Source of the DNA: Ophiosphaerella korrae
Taxonomy: Eukaryota; Ascomycota; Dothideomycetes; Pleosporales; Phaeosphaeriaceae
Direction: 5' to 3'
DNA length: 64,000 bases
NCBI GenBank assembly: GCA_028456385.1
Contig: JALNQF010000001.1
Coordinates: forward strand, 682,001-746,000
Shown in pieces: positions 1 through 9,952 of the stretch (position 1 is its first letter; each line of letters begins with the position of its first letter). The notes under the pieces are model-generated. The model did no database searches, was not told the origin of the DNA, and saw nothing but the letters and a program-made list of their open reading frames with translations. A program made the translations under genes and the position numbers.

Positions 1-528
1 GGGTAAGCAGATGTTGAGGCGCGAAGGCTGGATTGAAGCGCTTGCGAAGAACTTTCCAGGCCTCGTTTTGGGCGCTCAAGAGAGAGTATTTTCCTATCAG
101 AGACCCAAGTCCTTCTTGAATAGTTGGTGATTTTGTAGTGCTGTATTGTTGCTGTTTGGAAGACTTGGTGACTTGCTCAGCAAGTTCATGGGATGTAATT
201 AAAGCCAGAGGATACTGGGCGGGCCTGGTGTCAAAGAACATAAAATCTGGTGATCCATGCTCTTTCCAAATGCTCTCCAAAATATAATCTAGTAAAGGGG
301 TAAGGCACAATTCTAAAAAGAAGACGTTTGCTTACCTGGATGAACTGAGGAACCCCCAAGCTCCTTGAATTTAGCCCCAATATACCCCAAATGCCCAATG
401 AATATGTTGCTCGACAGTGGGGTTGGGATATGGGCAAATCGATGATAGCGCCACCTATAGAGTAGGAAGTATAGACCAGCCGCAAAGGCCAGTATAAGTG
501 CTAGTACAGCATACGGCGCGTCTGACAT
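1..528 (-). CDS. Cytochrome P450 N-terminal part, cut by the window edge
   Basis: Haem-thiolate monooxygenase, probably anchored in the ER membrane. Only the N-terminal ~160 residues lie in the window. Exon 1 is 528-336 and exon 2 runs from 288 to the left edge. The 47-nt intron (289-335) has GTAAGC at the donor and CTAG at the acceptor. The protein opens with one hydrophobic anchor of about 20 residues (ALILAFAAGLYFLLY), then a basic and proline-containing linker (IPTPLSSNIFIGHLG). Exon 2 ends in a C-helix-like WKVLRKRFNPAFAPQHL, the pattern in which Trp and Arg contact the haem propionates. The haem-binding Cys loop and ExxR lie outside the window, so subfamily and substrate cannot be assigned. 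An in-frame ATG at 573 would add 15 residues, but the start at 528 places the anchor normally. It is divergent from the adenine deaminase. Confidence 0.85.
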
Positions 529-1351
529 GATAATCTGTGGCAGGTAAGTCCAATTCTTTGTGAGGCGGTACAATATATATCAGTGTTATAGCCTATGGCA
601 CTACGCCACAACTGTGCCGTGCACTGCAGTAGGAGATGGCACTACCGAGAGGAATGGAATCGTACGAAGACCATTGGGCCTAGCAACGTAATGAGGCGTG
701 CAAGAGTGGTTGCGACAAAGCTTGGCTAACAGACACAGCTGGACAATGCCCCAGATAATGCGAATCTTGTTGCAATAGCCTAAAGGGGTTTCACGGCAAT
801 TGACCGAGCCGTCTTTGCCAATAATTAGTGCCCACGTGATTTCAATGACCGCTGATTGGGTGCTTCGGACCAGCTGCAGTACGACGGTAAATGATTGAAC
901 CTTAATAGACGAAAGTTGCTGCTTTTTTTTTTCGGGGCTTCAATGCTTATGGAAACACTTGCAGTCGTGGCTTCTGAGGTTCGTTTGAGCACACTGCTGC
1001 AGAAACACAGTCACAACTTGTTGTGCCAAGCTACTCACTAGGTAGGCATCACTAAAGCGCCTCACAATACCTTGTGCACAATGAACCCCGTGACTAACTC
1101 CAGCACACCAAGAAAAATGAGTGATGAGGAAGTAGAACTGATTGGAATGTGCGCCACCAACCTGCTATCGCAAATCGGCGTTCACCGACACCGTGAAAAT
1201 CCCATCCAACTAAAACAGCTAAAGCATAGAAAGTACCCACTAAAACTATAGAGACCAAACAGAGGATTAAAGCCCTAAAATTTTATTGAATCTCCAACTC
1301 AAAACCTGCACTATCAATATTTCAATATTATATCTTGTAATCGTTTTGAGC
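529..1351. other. Divergent intergenic region between the P450 and AAH1
   Basis: About 820 bp without a supportable gene. It must hold both divergent promoters. A T-rich run (GCTGC followed by about ten T) lies near 923-936. The AAH1 side just before the start is A-rich, as in many fungal leaders. No conserved regulatory site was recognised. Confidence 0.5.
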
Positions 1352-2434
1352 ATGTGTAAAACTGCTCTTCACGACCTTCTTACCGCTCTTCCAAAATGCG
1401 AACACCACCTGCATCTTGAAGGCTGCCTTTCACCCTCACTTACCTTCCAACTTGCCGCTAAAAATGGTACAGCCTTGCCCTCTCCATCGCTGGACCCGGC
1501 ATATATTTCTGTAGAGACACTTATTGAGCGCTACAACAACTTCTCCAACCTCAACGATTTCTTAGGCTACTACTATCGCGCACTTGACGCTGTCATCACC
1601 AAAGATGATTTTGAAATGCTAGGATGGGAGTACTTTACGATTGCAGCAAGAGATGGTGTAAAGCACGCAGAAGTCTTTTTTGACCCACAGAGCCATACGT
1701 CAAGGGGCGTAAACCTCGAAACGGTGGTAAGCGGGTTCAACATGGCGTGTCAGCGTGCGGAAAAGGAGCTCGGAATCACTAGCAAGCTAATCATGTGCTT
1801 TTTGCGCCATTTGCCGGTGCAGGAGTCCAGGGAAACCATGGCAGCGGCGGTTAAGGGAGGCTATTTTGACGTCACCAACGAGAGTGGGCGAAGTGTGATA
1901 GCGGGATTAGGACTCGATTCGAGCGAGGTTGGGTTCCGCCCAGAGTTGTTTGAGGAAATGTATATGGAAGCAGAAGAGAGGGGGATTCACAGAACGGCGC
2001 ACGCAGGAGAAGAAGGTGATCCGTCTTATATTGTTGGCGCTCTGAACACACTGTATGCTGAGCGGATTGATCACGGCATTCGGCTTGTCGAGGATCCGGA
2101 CTTGATGGACCGAGTGATCAAGGAGCAAATCATGCTCACAGTGTGCCCGCTAAGCAACGTATGTCTTCAAGTTGTTCAACATGTCAGAGAGCTACCGATT
2201 CGAAAATTTCTAGAAGCGGGAGTCAAATTCAGTCTGAACAGTGATGATCCTGCATACTTCGGCGGATACATTCTCAACAATTACTGTGCTGTGCAGGGTG
2301 CTTTCGACCTAACGGCAGAGGAATGGGGTGTCATTGCCAAGAACTCGATACACGGCAGTTGGTGTGATGAAGGACGGAAGCTCGAGTTGCTCAGTATGCT
2401 TGACGAGTGCTTGTCAAAACATGCTAGCCGATGA
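1352..2434 (+). CDS. AAH1: Adenine deaminase (adenosine/AMP deaminase superfamily)
   Basis: Zinc-dependent hydrolase that converts adenine to hypoxanthine in purine salvage, in cytosol or nucleus. The single exon encodes 360 residues, close to yeast Aah1. Metal and catalytic motifs are in order: HHLHLEG near residue 18 (two His zinc ligands), HAGEEG near 217 (His ligand and catalytic Glu), ERIDHG (catalytic His) and SDDPAYFGGY near 297 (Asp ligand). PAYFGGY, with its tyrosine and double glycine, is typical of the fungal adenine deaminase branch rather than animal adenosine deaminase. The frame is open upstream to 1286, but the ATG at 1352 (MCKTALHDLL) matches the family N-terminus and avoids an odd hydrophobic leader. 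Adenosine deaminase is the alternative, judged less likely. Confidence 0.92.
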   Translation: MCKTALHDLLTALPKCEHHLHLEGCLSPSLTFQLAAKNGTALPSPSLDPAYISVETLIERYNNFSNLNDFLGYYYRALDAVITKDDFEMLGWEYFTIAARDGVKHAEVFFDPQSHTSRGVNLETVVSGFNMACQRAEKELGITSKLIMCFLRHLPVQESRETMAAAVKGGYFDVTNESGRSVIAGLGLDSSEVGFRPELFEEMYMEAEERGIHRTAHAGEEGDPSYIVGALNTLYAERIDHGIRLVEDPDLMDRVIKEQIMLTVCPLSNVCLQVVQHVRELPIRKFLEAGVKFSLNSDDPAYFGGYILNNYCAVQGAFDLTAEEWGVIAKNSIHGSWCDEGRKLELLSMLDECLSKHASR

Positions 2435-2966
2435 ACGGAAAGTACAATGATAGCAGAGGCCTTCTTTGGGAGTAGCATCAGCTTCGAAATATCTCATTCA
2501 CAATAGTACCAGCTGGGCAGAATGACATGCTTGTGGTGAACGCCGCGAGTGACTTGGTGAGGATAGATAATCATGAGCAGATGCTGGGTCTCTCTAGCCT
2601 GCCCAACACAGTCGTAGCATTATGCCAGCTAATGAAGGTCTGCCGAAGAACAGCACATGCACATAGACAATTGTATCAACAATCAGATTGCTTGCTACGC
2701 GCTATAACGTTGAACAATATATGTTGTAAATCTTCACCAGAATCCCTTACCCACCTGCAATTTCACCTTCACTAATTATAGGGTTTAATCGCCAACCATT
2801 TTCCTCTACTGTGACTATAATATGATCATACGCGGAGCCTGTAGGTAATATCGACAGTGACAGAACCTCAGTGTATACCCTACCGTGTATCGGCTGAATA
2901 TCACACACATTGTATTTCCTAGCCACTGGATTCATAATCTAGTATGGCCTTCCTCTCTTGCTATTT
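2435..2966. other. 3' intergenic region between convergent AAH1 and the C9-methyltransferase
   Basis: About 530 bp holding the 3' ends of two convergent genes. Short ORFs on both strands have no coding character that I recognise. Confidence 0.5.
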
Positions 2967-4679
2967 CTATGCCTTCATACCAAGCTTGGCCTTGCTTGCG
3001 GCGAGAGCAGCAGACAGGCTGTATTGCGTATTGATGCCATCAACACGATGGACAGCATTCAGATTCTTGACGAGAGTAATCTGATAACATGTGGCGGTAC
3101 CTTGGCGGGACGCAATCGTTGAATAAGCCAAGAAGTACTCCCAAATCTATGATATGTTTAGCCTTAGGAGCCATCATGATCTGATCTCTAGACTTACGCG
3201 GTACCATCTTTTACCATACTTAGCAATAACTTTGTCCTTGTTGGCAAGCCAATTACGATACCACCTCCAAAGCGTAGCAGAGTAATGCACACCAATCGTA
3301 TCAACCATCTTCACCTCAAAGCCGGCGGCCTCAAGTGTGTCGACGACGAAACCAAGGGGAGTGGAAGCATCAGCACCGGGGAAAACATATTTGTTCATGA
3401 AGAGCCCCCAAGTGAAGTCCTCGAATTGCCAGGCTTTGCGGAGACCAGCAATCTGAAGGAAGAAAACACCATCATCATCAAGCATGTCGTAAACCTGACG
3501 GAAGAATCCGCCGAGGCGGCGGACACCAACGTGCTCAGCCATTTCAAGACAGGTAATCTTGTTGAAGCGACCTTCGGGAATGGGGATATCACGGTAGTCC
3601 ATGCAGAGAATCCGAGACTGATCTTCTTGAATGCCTGACTTTCTGAGGCCATTATTGCCCCATGCAGTCTGGTTACGACCAAGAGTAACACCAGTAACGT
3701 TTGCACCATAGTTGGTCGAAGCGAAGCGAGAGAGTGTGCCCCAACCACAACCAATGTCGAGCATCCTCTCGCCCTTCTTCAGATCGATCTTCTCGCAGAC
3801 GATAGCCATCTTGTTGTCTTGGAGCTGCTCAAGAGATTCCTCGGTATTGATATCGGAAATGATACCAGAGGTGTATATCATACGAGGACCGAGGAACCAG
3901 CCGTAGAAGTCGTCGCCGCGGTCATAGTGATCGCGGACCTGTTCTTCGTCTAGAGTGACTTGTTAGTATCCATTATGATACTTGTGTGGGTTGCTGAAAG
4001 CATACCTTGTGACCGAGAGTGCAAAATCATCTCAGGGAGAAAGCCAAAGAGGAAGTGTTTGATCAACCCCAGGGTAAATCTTGGCTTAGACCAGTCGTGG
4101 CGCCACTCGAGGATCTCCAGCATGTCCCCATTGAGCTCTACCTCGCCGTCGAAGTACTTCTCCTGGAAAGTCTCGAGGGGAATGAGTTTCTTGCCATAGT
4201 ATGCATCCCGGTCCTCGGCCTTGTTGAACTTTAGGTAGTGTTCAATGGGCTTGCCGGGTAGCTTGGCCTTCTCGTTCATGCGAGGAGCGAATTCGGAGGT
4301 AAGCCACCAAAAAGGACCCAGAATGGGCAGAAACAAGACTAGGGCCAGGAAAACCCACGTCTTGAAGCCCATGCCCCAGCTCCATGTGATGTAGGCGGGG
4401 ACGCCAACGAGGAGCGAGATGAGGACGGTGTTGTTGAACGACTCGCGGCCAGAGCCCTCTGCGGGAAGAGGAGCATTGGCAATGGTAGGGTACTATAGTG
4501 GCACAATGTTAGCTTGCTGGCTCTTGAGGCTCAATGGCTGGCGGGCTGCTCGTTGGATTTATCTCCAATGCACATACCGAGGTCGTCCTCACACCGCAAT
4601 CGAACGGGGGGGTGGTGGGCGAGGGCGCCGGTGGCGTCTCTACCCACTCGAAATTCTCTTCAGAGGTATTGCTGCTCAT
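2967..4679 (-). CDS. MTS1: Sphingolipid C9-methyltransferase
   Basis: SAM-dependent enzyme that adds the C9 methyl branch to the sphingoid base of fungal glucosylceramide, at the ER or Golgi membrane. Four exons: 4679-4578, 4492-4006, 3949-3198 and 3146-2967, joining in frame to 506 residues, the usual family length. Two membrane segments lie near residues 55-72 and 78-98 (ISLLVGVPAYITW, VFLALVLFLPILGPFWW). The catalytic part is like cyclopropane-fatty-acid synthases: EEQVRDHYDRGDDFY near 198, SAM loop LDIGCGWGTL near 260, then LEMAEHVG. The split codon G|AC at the second junction and the exact continuation into IWEYFLAYST at the third support the model. It ends convergent to AAH1. The symbol follows the yeast-fungal usage for this enzyme. 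Confidence 0.93.
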
Positions 4680-4935
4680 TTTGCACCTTGCAGAGGAATT
4701 TTGCGAGACGCAGAGCAAAGGTGTTGAGAGTTTCGGGCGGCGGGCGGTGAGTTCTATCTAAGCGAAGCTAGGGTAGGGAGCTGGAGTAACTTTAGCTTAG
4801 CTCCAACCCTGAAATCCTGCACTCCATAAATACCAGCTTGTGAAAGCTGGTGCACACGTCGCATCTGGTGTTGGACGAGGAACTTGGTAAAGGGCTATTG
4901 TAAGTCGATTGGCTTGCCTAACACTGCTTTTTGAG

Positions 4936-5958
4936 CTATCGAGTCTCAGCAAGTAAAACCTGCTTCACACTGTCTATGGCCTTGCCACTTACACCAGCTG
5001 CCTCTAAGTATTTCTCGATGTTGCCATACTTCTCCGTTATGTGCAAATGCACACTGCTCACCACATCGGGGGGGCAGACCGCGAATTGCTCTGTCAATCC
5101 AATCGATCGAATCTCTTCTAATCGCGCCTCTTTCTCTGGAGCGAGTTCAGACTCAGACAGCCTGTAGTCCTTATCGATGACTGTTTCGTCGACACCAAGC
5201 AAGAAGAGCACCAGCATCACCACAAGCCCTGTGCGATCTTTTCCTTGGGTACAGTGCACCAGCACAGGCCAATTTTGGCTGTCTGCCAGCACATCAAACA
5301 CCTCTTTTACTTCTTTTTGGCACGCGTCTAGAGAATTGATGGACAGTCTTACAACACCCATTTCCTCCATATGTGGCGCTATGATCTTGATGGCGTCCTT
5401 GCGATAACCAAACAGCATTAGTCCAACTAGCTTGAAAAATTCAGGCCAGGTTAGCTTTGATATCAGCATACGAGAAAACGAAGAGCCATTGAAATTGACC
5501 TCATGATATGCGATATCAGGTATTTTCAAAGGTTCCGCAACCTCATCGTTGGTCTGGGGAACTGCTGCAGAGGCTTTGATCTTTGCATCTCGTTTCTGCG
5601 CTTGCTCAATATGCTCTGTTCTTGACTGGTTAGTAGTGCATTTTACCTTAAAGGGAAAGGCCTACTTTGTTCGTAAATCGATTATACTTTTTATTCCGTA
5701 ATCTTTTACGAGCCTTTGCCTGTCCTGGGGTGATGCTTCATCTGCTGAGATTAGCTTGATGGTGGATGCTCAGTTGCACATTCTAACCTGGCCGAGCGCT
5801 GCGAAAGAGTAGCCCTGCTCGCAAACGTCTATCGATAATTAGACCAATTTCTCGATGTCAAAAAAATATTACTTTATTCCTGTAGCTTTATTGACGAAGT
5901 TACCAGCATCTCGAAAATTCAAGACAGTTTTTAGTGGCGTCTGTAGCGTGTCCGCCAT
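4936..5958 (-). CDS. Tyrosine/serine phosphatase-like protein (Y_phosphatase3, LipA-like)
   Basis: Predicted dual-specificity or lipid-type phosphatase of the HCX5R class. Four exons: 5958-5873, 5828-5788, 5744-5666 and 5620-4936, giving 296 residues. Landmarks run in family order: NFRDAGNF near residue 14, RLRAGLLFRSARP near 30, YGIKSIIDLRTKTEH near 57, and the catalytic P-loop VHCTQGKDRTG with Cys near 192 and Arg near 198. Intron 3 (5665-5621) must end at the second of two nearby AGs, because only that acceptor restores the RTKTEH motif and the frame. Intron 2 ends in CAGCAG, so exon 3 may start 3 nt later (295 residues). A TTG at 5529 opens the long frame but is not the start. The substrate is unknown. 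Confidence 0.88.
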
Positions 5959-6832
5959 GTCGGTTGGGAGAAGTAGCTAGTTGAATGTAGGTGGCAGGAA
6001 AATACCAATTTGGATATTACAAGACATTTAGCATGATGGGGAAGCGTTGTCACGATTATGCAGGGACGGCGACCGGATTTTGCACTGACGTCGGCCTTCA
6101 GAACTAGACTAACGCGTTTGGGGTGCTTTGGGTTGATTTTCTCTCTTCTTCGTATGGCTCCCATTGTCCCACAGCAATCGCAATTTGACGAATCAATGAG
6201 AGAGGTAGGCGTCTAGTATGGTAAATTGGATCGATCAGAGATTTTAATAGAGATAGTTGTTGTCATAGTCTCGGAAGCGCATGGACCTGAGGAAGGCATT
6301 CATACTTAGATAGTACATGTGACCTTGTGTATGCACATTGTAGTTATCCTTGCTCCAAAGCGTATAAAACGTATAAAACCAACGTATCTACACGCTGCCA
6401 ATGTGATGTGTTGGTAACTGGGTTAGCACCACAACGCCGACCAAGGTCGTTTGTGATTGAAGACACGATGTGCACAGGGCCCAGGGTTCAAGAATTCCAC
6501 TTGTGGCTGCAGTTATGCCGCTAGGCCAACCTAATCGAATCATCTCATACCGTTTTCACTTGTTCGTAGGCTTGTTTGGAACTGGGCTTGGTGTTTGGAT
6601 CTACAGCGCAACACCGACCAGCCCAAGAAAGGTAAGGCGCGCTAGGACGATCTTCCGCAGCACGATATGACATCACCAACAGCGAACAAGTGCTACGCCA
6701 TCGCCATATTAGCCATGCTCGCGCCAAAGGTCGACTCGCTGCATCTGGGATTTTCCTGGCCCTCATGTGCACTCACATACCTCGTAGAATTTTTTTTGTT
6801 AGGATCTTAGTCAAAACGGAATAATCATCAAA
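5959..6832. other. Divergent region upstream of EIS1
   Basis: About 870 bp between the phosphatase and EIS1 starts. Two direct copies of CGTATAAAA occur at about 6361-6379; these TATA-like elements lie about 460 bp before the EIS1 ATG. Short ORFs on both strands show no recognisable product. Nine A/T bases (ATTTTTTTT) lie about 45 bp before the start. Confidence 0.4.
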
Positions 6833-9498
6833 ATGTCCACAGTAGCCCTGCCAGCAAGCGTTCCACAAGGTGCCGACAGGAGATCCCACACACATACGGA
6901 TGATGCGGCTCCACCAAGGTCTGTCGAGACAAGCATGCGCTGCCCTGATCCATCAGCGCACCAAGTAAGGAACAATGTGCTGCAGAACCAGGCATCCGCA
7001 GCAGCTCTCTATTCCACAGGTCCTAGCAAAGGGTACGAATCACGTAGCGTAAATCCGCTGGGACCCGACGGCAAGTTATCGTCAGCGAGTAAGTTTCACT
7101 ATTGGCATATTAACTACATCGTGTCTGACGTTAGAACAGGTGCTGCCACGAACCTCAAGTACGCAAAAGCTACCGACCTCCCTAGCTTTCCTGTAGTCGG
7201 AATTGATACCAAGTCATCTGCTGGGGCAGCTGCGCTCCTTGCAGACCAAAATAAAAAGAGCCCAGAGTGGTGGAAGCCTGAGCAATCCTCTGCAGCAGGC
7301 AAAGCTGCACTGTTGGCAAACAGCTACAAGATGGCGCCCTTGTGGCAACCAGAGGCCAGCGCAGCTGGTTCTAAGGCTGCCCTGCTTGCCCACAGAAACA
7401 GCGAGAAACTCAAATTACGGAAACCAGAAGCTAGTGCTGAGGGCAACTCAGCAGCAAACATCGCCATGCGCAAGAAAGGTTTAGGTCCAGGCGCAGTCGA
7501 TTACGGGTATACCGAGACTGGGAGAAAGAATGCATTCACTGCAGCGACTGGAGCGCATGCCTCATCAACCCGTAGACGCGCTCAGTCTAACCCAGCTCCC
7601 ATAGAACTGTACCCAGACTCCAGGAATTCAGCTAAGAATGCATTGAGTGCCGCCACCTTAGCCCACAGCCCTTCTGTGAAGGTAAAACAAGATAGGATAC
7701 GAGAGGCTAATAGCAAACTCGGACATGGCGCCATGGAAGCAGCACGCATCCAGCATGCTAAGAGCATTTCTCGAGACATGTACACTAGCGCCCCTCCTAT
7801 TGCACTCGAGGTGGAAGAGAAGAAGCATAATGATGCCTTACGAGCGTCTGCTATATCCATGGCGAAGAAAATGTATGATGTGCAACAGCAACACATTGAT
7901 GGAGCAACAGCAGCGCACTCGGGAGCTACTGCAGCACATGGCCAGCAGCCAAACGCTAGCGAGGATGACATCAAGAAGCAAGCCATGCGATACATAGGCA
8001 TTCAAGAGGCTGCTCAGAGACTTGCCCAGGAACGCCTGGCGAAGATTGGCTATGATAAGAATGCTGCTTATCGAAGCTACTATGGCTATGAGAAACCTCA
8101 CTCGAAATTGTCCATGCGCCGTGGTCGTAATCGTGCGTACAGTGACTCGAAACTTGCTCCTGGCGACGACTCAGACTCGGACTCGGACGATTTTCGGTCT
8201 AGGCGCATTCGTTCACAAATGGAGCAGTTCAATAAGCAATTAGCAGATGTAGACGCAAAGAAGCGTGAGAACGATCGCAGATCCCTCATTGCTGCGGCAG
8301 AGCGCAAGGTTCAGGCTCAAATGCAGGGGATGGACAAACAGATCTACGATAAAACTGGAAAGATGACCCCCGCGATGATTGAAGATTGGGACACGAAGGC
8401 TCGACAAAAAGCGCTTGCACAATCTGAGGTCCGCATGGAAAACCATGGCAGGGTACATATTGGCAACGGAAAATGGATGAACCAAGAGGATATCGACGCA
8501 ATTGCCCAAGCTCGGATTCAACCTACGTTGGATGAGATTACACAAAAAACGGAGAAGAGACGAGCGGAGGATGAGAAGCGAAGAGCTGAGGAGGAAGAGC
8601 GAAGACTTAATCTAGGAGAGAAGAAGCGCCGCGAGAAGATCGAAAAGGAACGTGCCGCGGAAATCAAAGCAGAGGAGAAACAATCAAAAGGTGATTTTTA
8701 TATTTTGAGATTCCTAATATCGGGTGTTGATATATTGTAGATGATGAGAAGCGGGCGACTGAGCTACTAAATGCAGAGGAGAAGGCCTCCGCGAAACAGG
8801 AGAGGGAAGCTGAGAAGTCGAAGAAAGCAGAAGAAGATCGTTTGATCAAAGAAGAAAAGCGGAAACCCAAGGAGGCATCGATTGCTGCACCAATTGTGAC
8901 TGAAAACCAGAGGCCTAAGGAAGATGATGATCTATACCGAAATCCGACTACTACAACTCAGCATCAAGATTTAAATCCGACATCGCTAACTTCGCCAAAC
9001 TCTTCTAAGGGATTGAAGTCAGTTTTTAGCAAGCTCAAGCGCCGCTCCAAACACACATCTGCTGGTACGATCAACACAGCTGACATGAGCAAAGATAAAG
9101 ACAACACTGGGTTTGTAGGCGGTTCCACCTATCGATCTTCCGAATCTAAGCCCCAGTCTCATTCTTCAACTGGCGCCGCAGCCACCTCTGATGACGAGCG
9201 TCCGCATAATCTGGGTAATGTAGAACCCTCGATTATTCCGATCGCCAAGGAGCATGGTGTTTCTTACTCGGACGTCTCTTCATTGTCAGAGCATGAGGAA
9301 CCTCTGGATACCAGAGGGCGTTCTGCAGAACGTGTTATCAGCGGAACTACAAGGGGATCTGGAGGTACAGACTTTGAGGAGGCGCAAGATCATTTTGATG
9401 AAGGTTTAGCCTCGCCGCCAACATTCACGACCGATGCAGAAAGGGCGAGGAAAGGCAGTCCCAACCGTGACTCCAAATTCCGTGAGATTGGAATTTGA
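6833..9498 (+). CDS. EIS1: Eisosome protein 1-like
   Basis: Likely component of eisosomes, the plasma-membrane furrows that hold MCC proteins. Three exons: 6833-7088, 7140-8690 and 8741-9498, joined in phase to 854 residues, near the length of yeast Eis1. The N-terminal half carries Ala-rich repeats spaced along it (ASAAALYS, SSAGAAALLA, SAAGKAALLANSYK, AAGSKAALLAHR, SAANIAM), the hallmark of the family. The centre is acidic (GDDSDSDSDDF). Next comes a long Arg/Lys/Glu coiled coil (EKRRAEDEKRRAEEEERR onward), then a Ser-rich tail with many possible phosphorylation sites. Reading through intron 2 would end the protein after about 635 codons; splicing extends the coiled coil without a break. 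Assignment rests on repeat style and length, as sequence conservation is low outside the repeats. Confidence 0.8.
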
Positions 9499-9952
9499 TC
9501 AGGATCTCATGAAAGCCAGACGTGTGCTCGCACTGTTTTTCGTGCCATTGTGCTTTTGAGTATCGACAACGACCTATTGGGTAGTATAATAATGGAATCT
9601 TGTTACACTTTCTGACTCCTATGTCTATCGTGTATAGAGGGCACGTGGAAGGCAACCAGTAGGGGTGACCGACGCTAGCCCTGTTGTTGCGCTTGCCATA
9701 TTCGGCTGGCGCCAAGGCTTTACGTCAGCACGGGCCGGAGGTGATTGAGCGTATGTGGAAACAACACGAGGAGCTCCTTTCTCAAAAAGCATCCCATAAC
9801 CATCACTTCACCCCGCCTCTCCCGCCAGTCCTTCATTTCCTATTGCGCGCTTCTGGAGTTGTGCATCTGGGCTTAATTCCTCCTTTTCTTCTCATACTCT
9901 CAGCTTGCGCGCCTTCTCATCCTGGTGAGTTAGGAGCTGGCTAGTCGCAAAC
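9499..9952. other. Intergenic, EIS1 3' end and CHC1 promoter
   Basis: About 450 bp. The half nearest CHC1 is pyrimidine-rich (CCTCCTTTTCTTCTC near 9880), as is common before strongly expressed filamentous-fungal genes. No gene is seen. Confidence 0.45.

Noticed and set aside
1286..1351. Hydrophobic N-terminal extension of the adenine deaminase
   Set aside because: Open upstream frame gives ILYLVIVLS before MCKTAL, but the family starts at the second ATG and acts in cytosol or nucleus.
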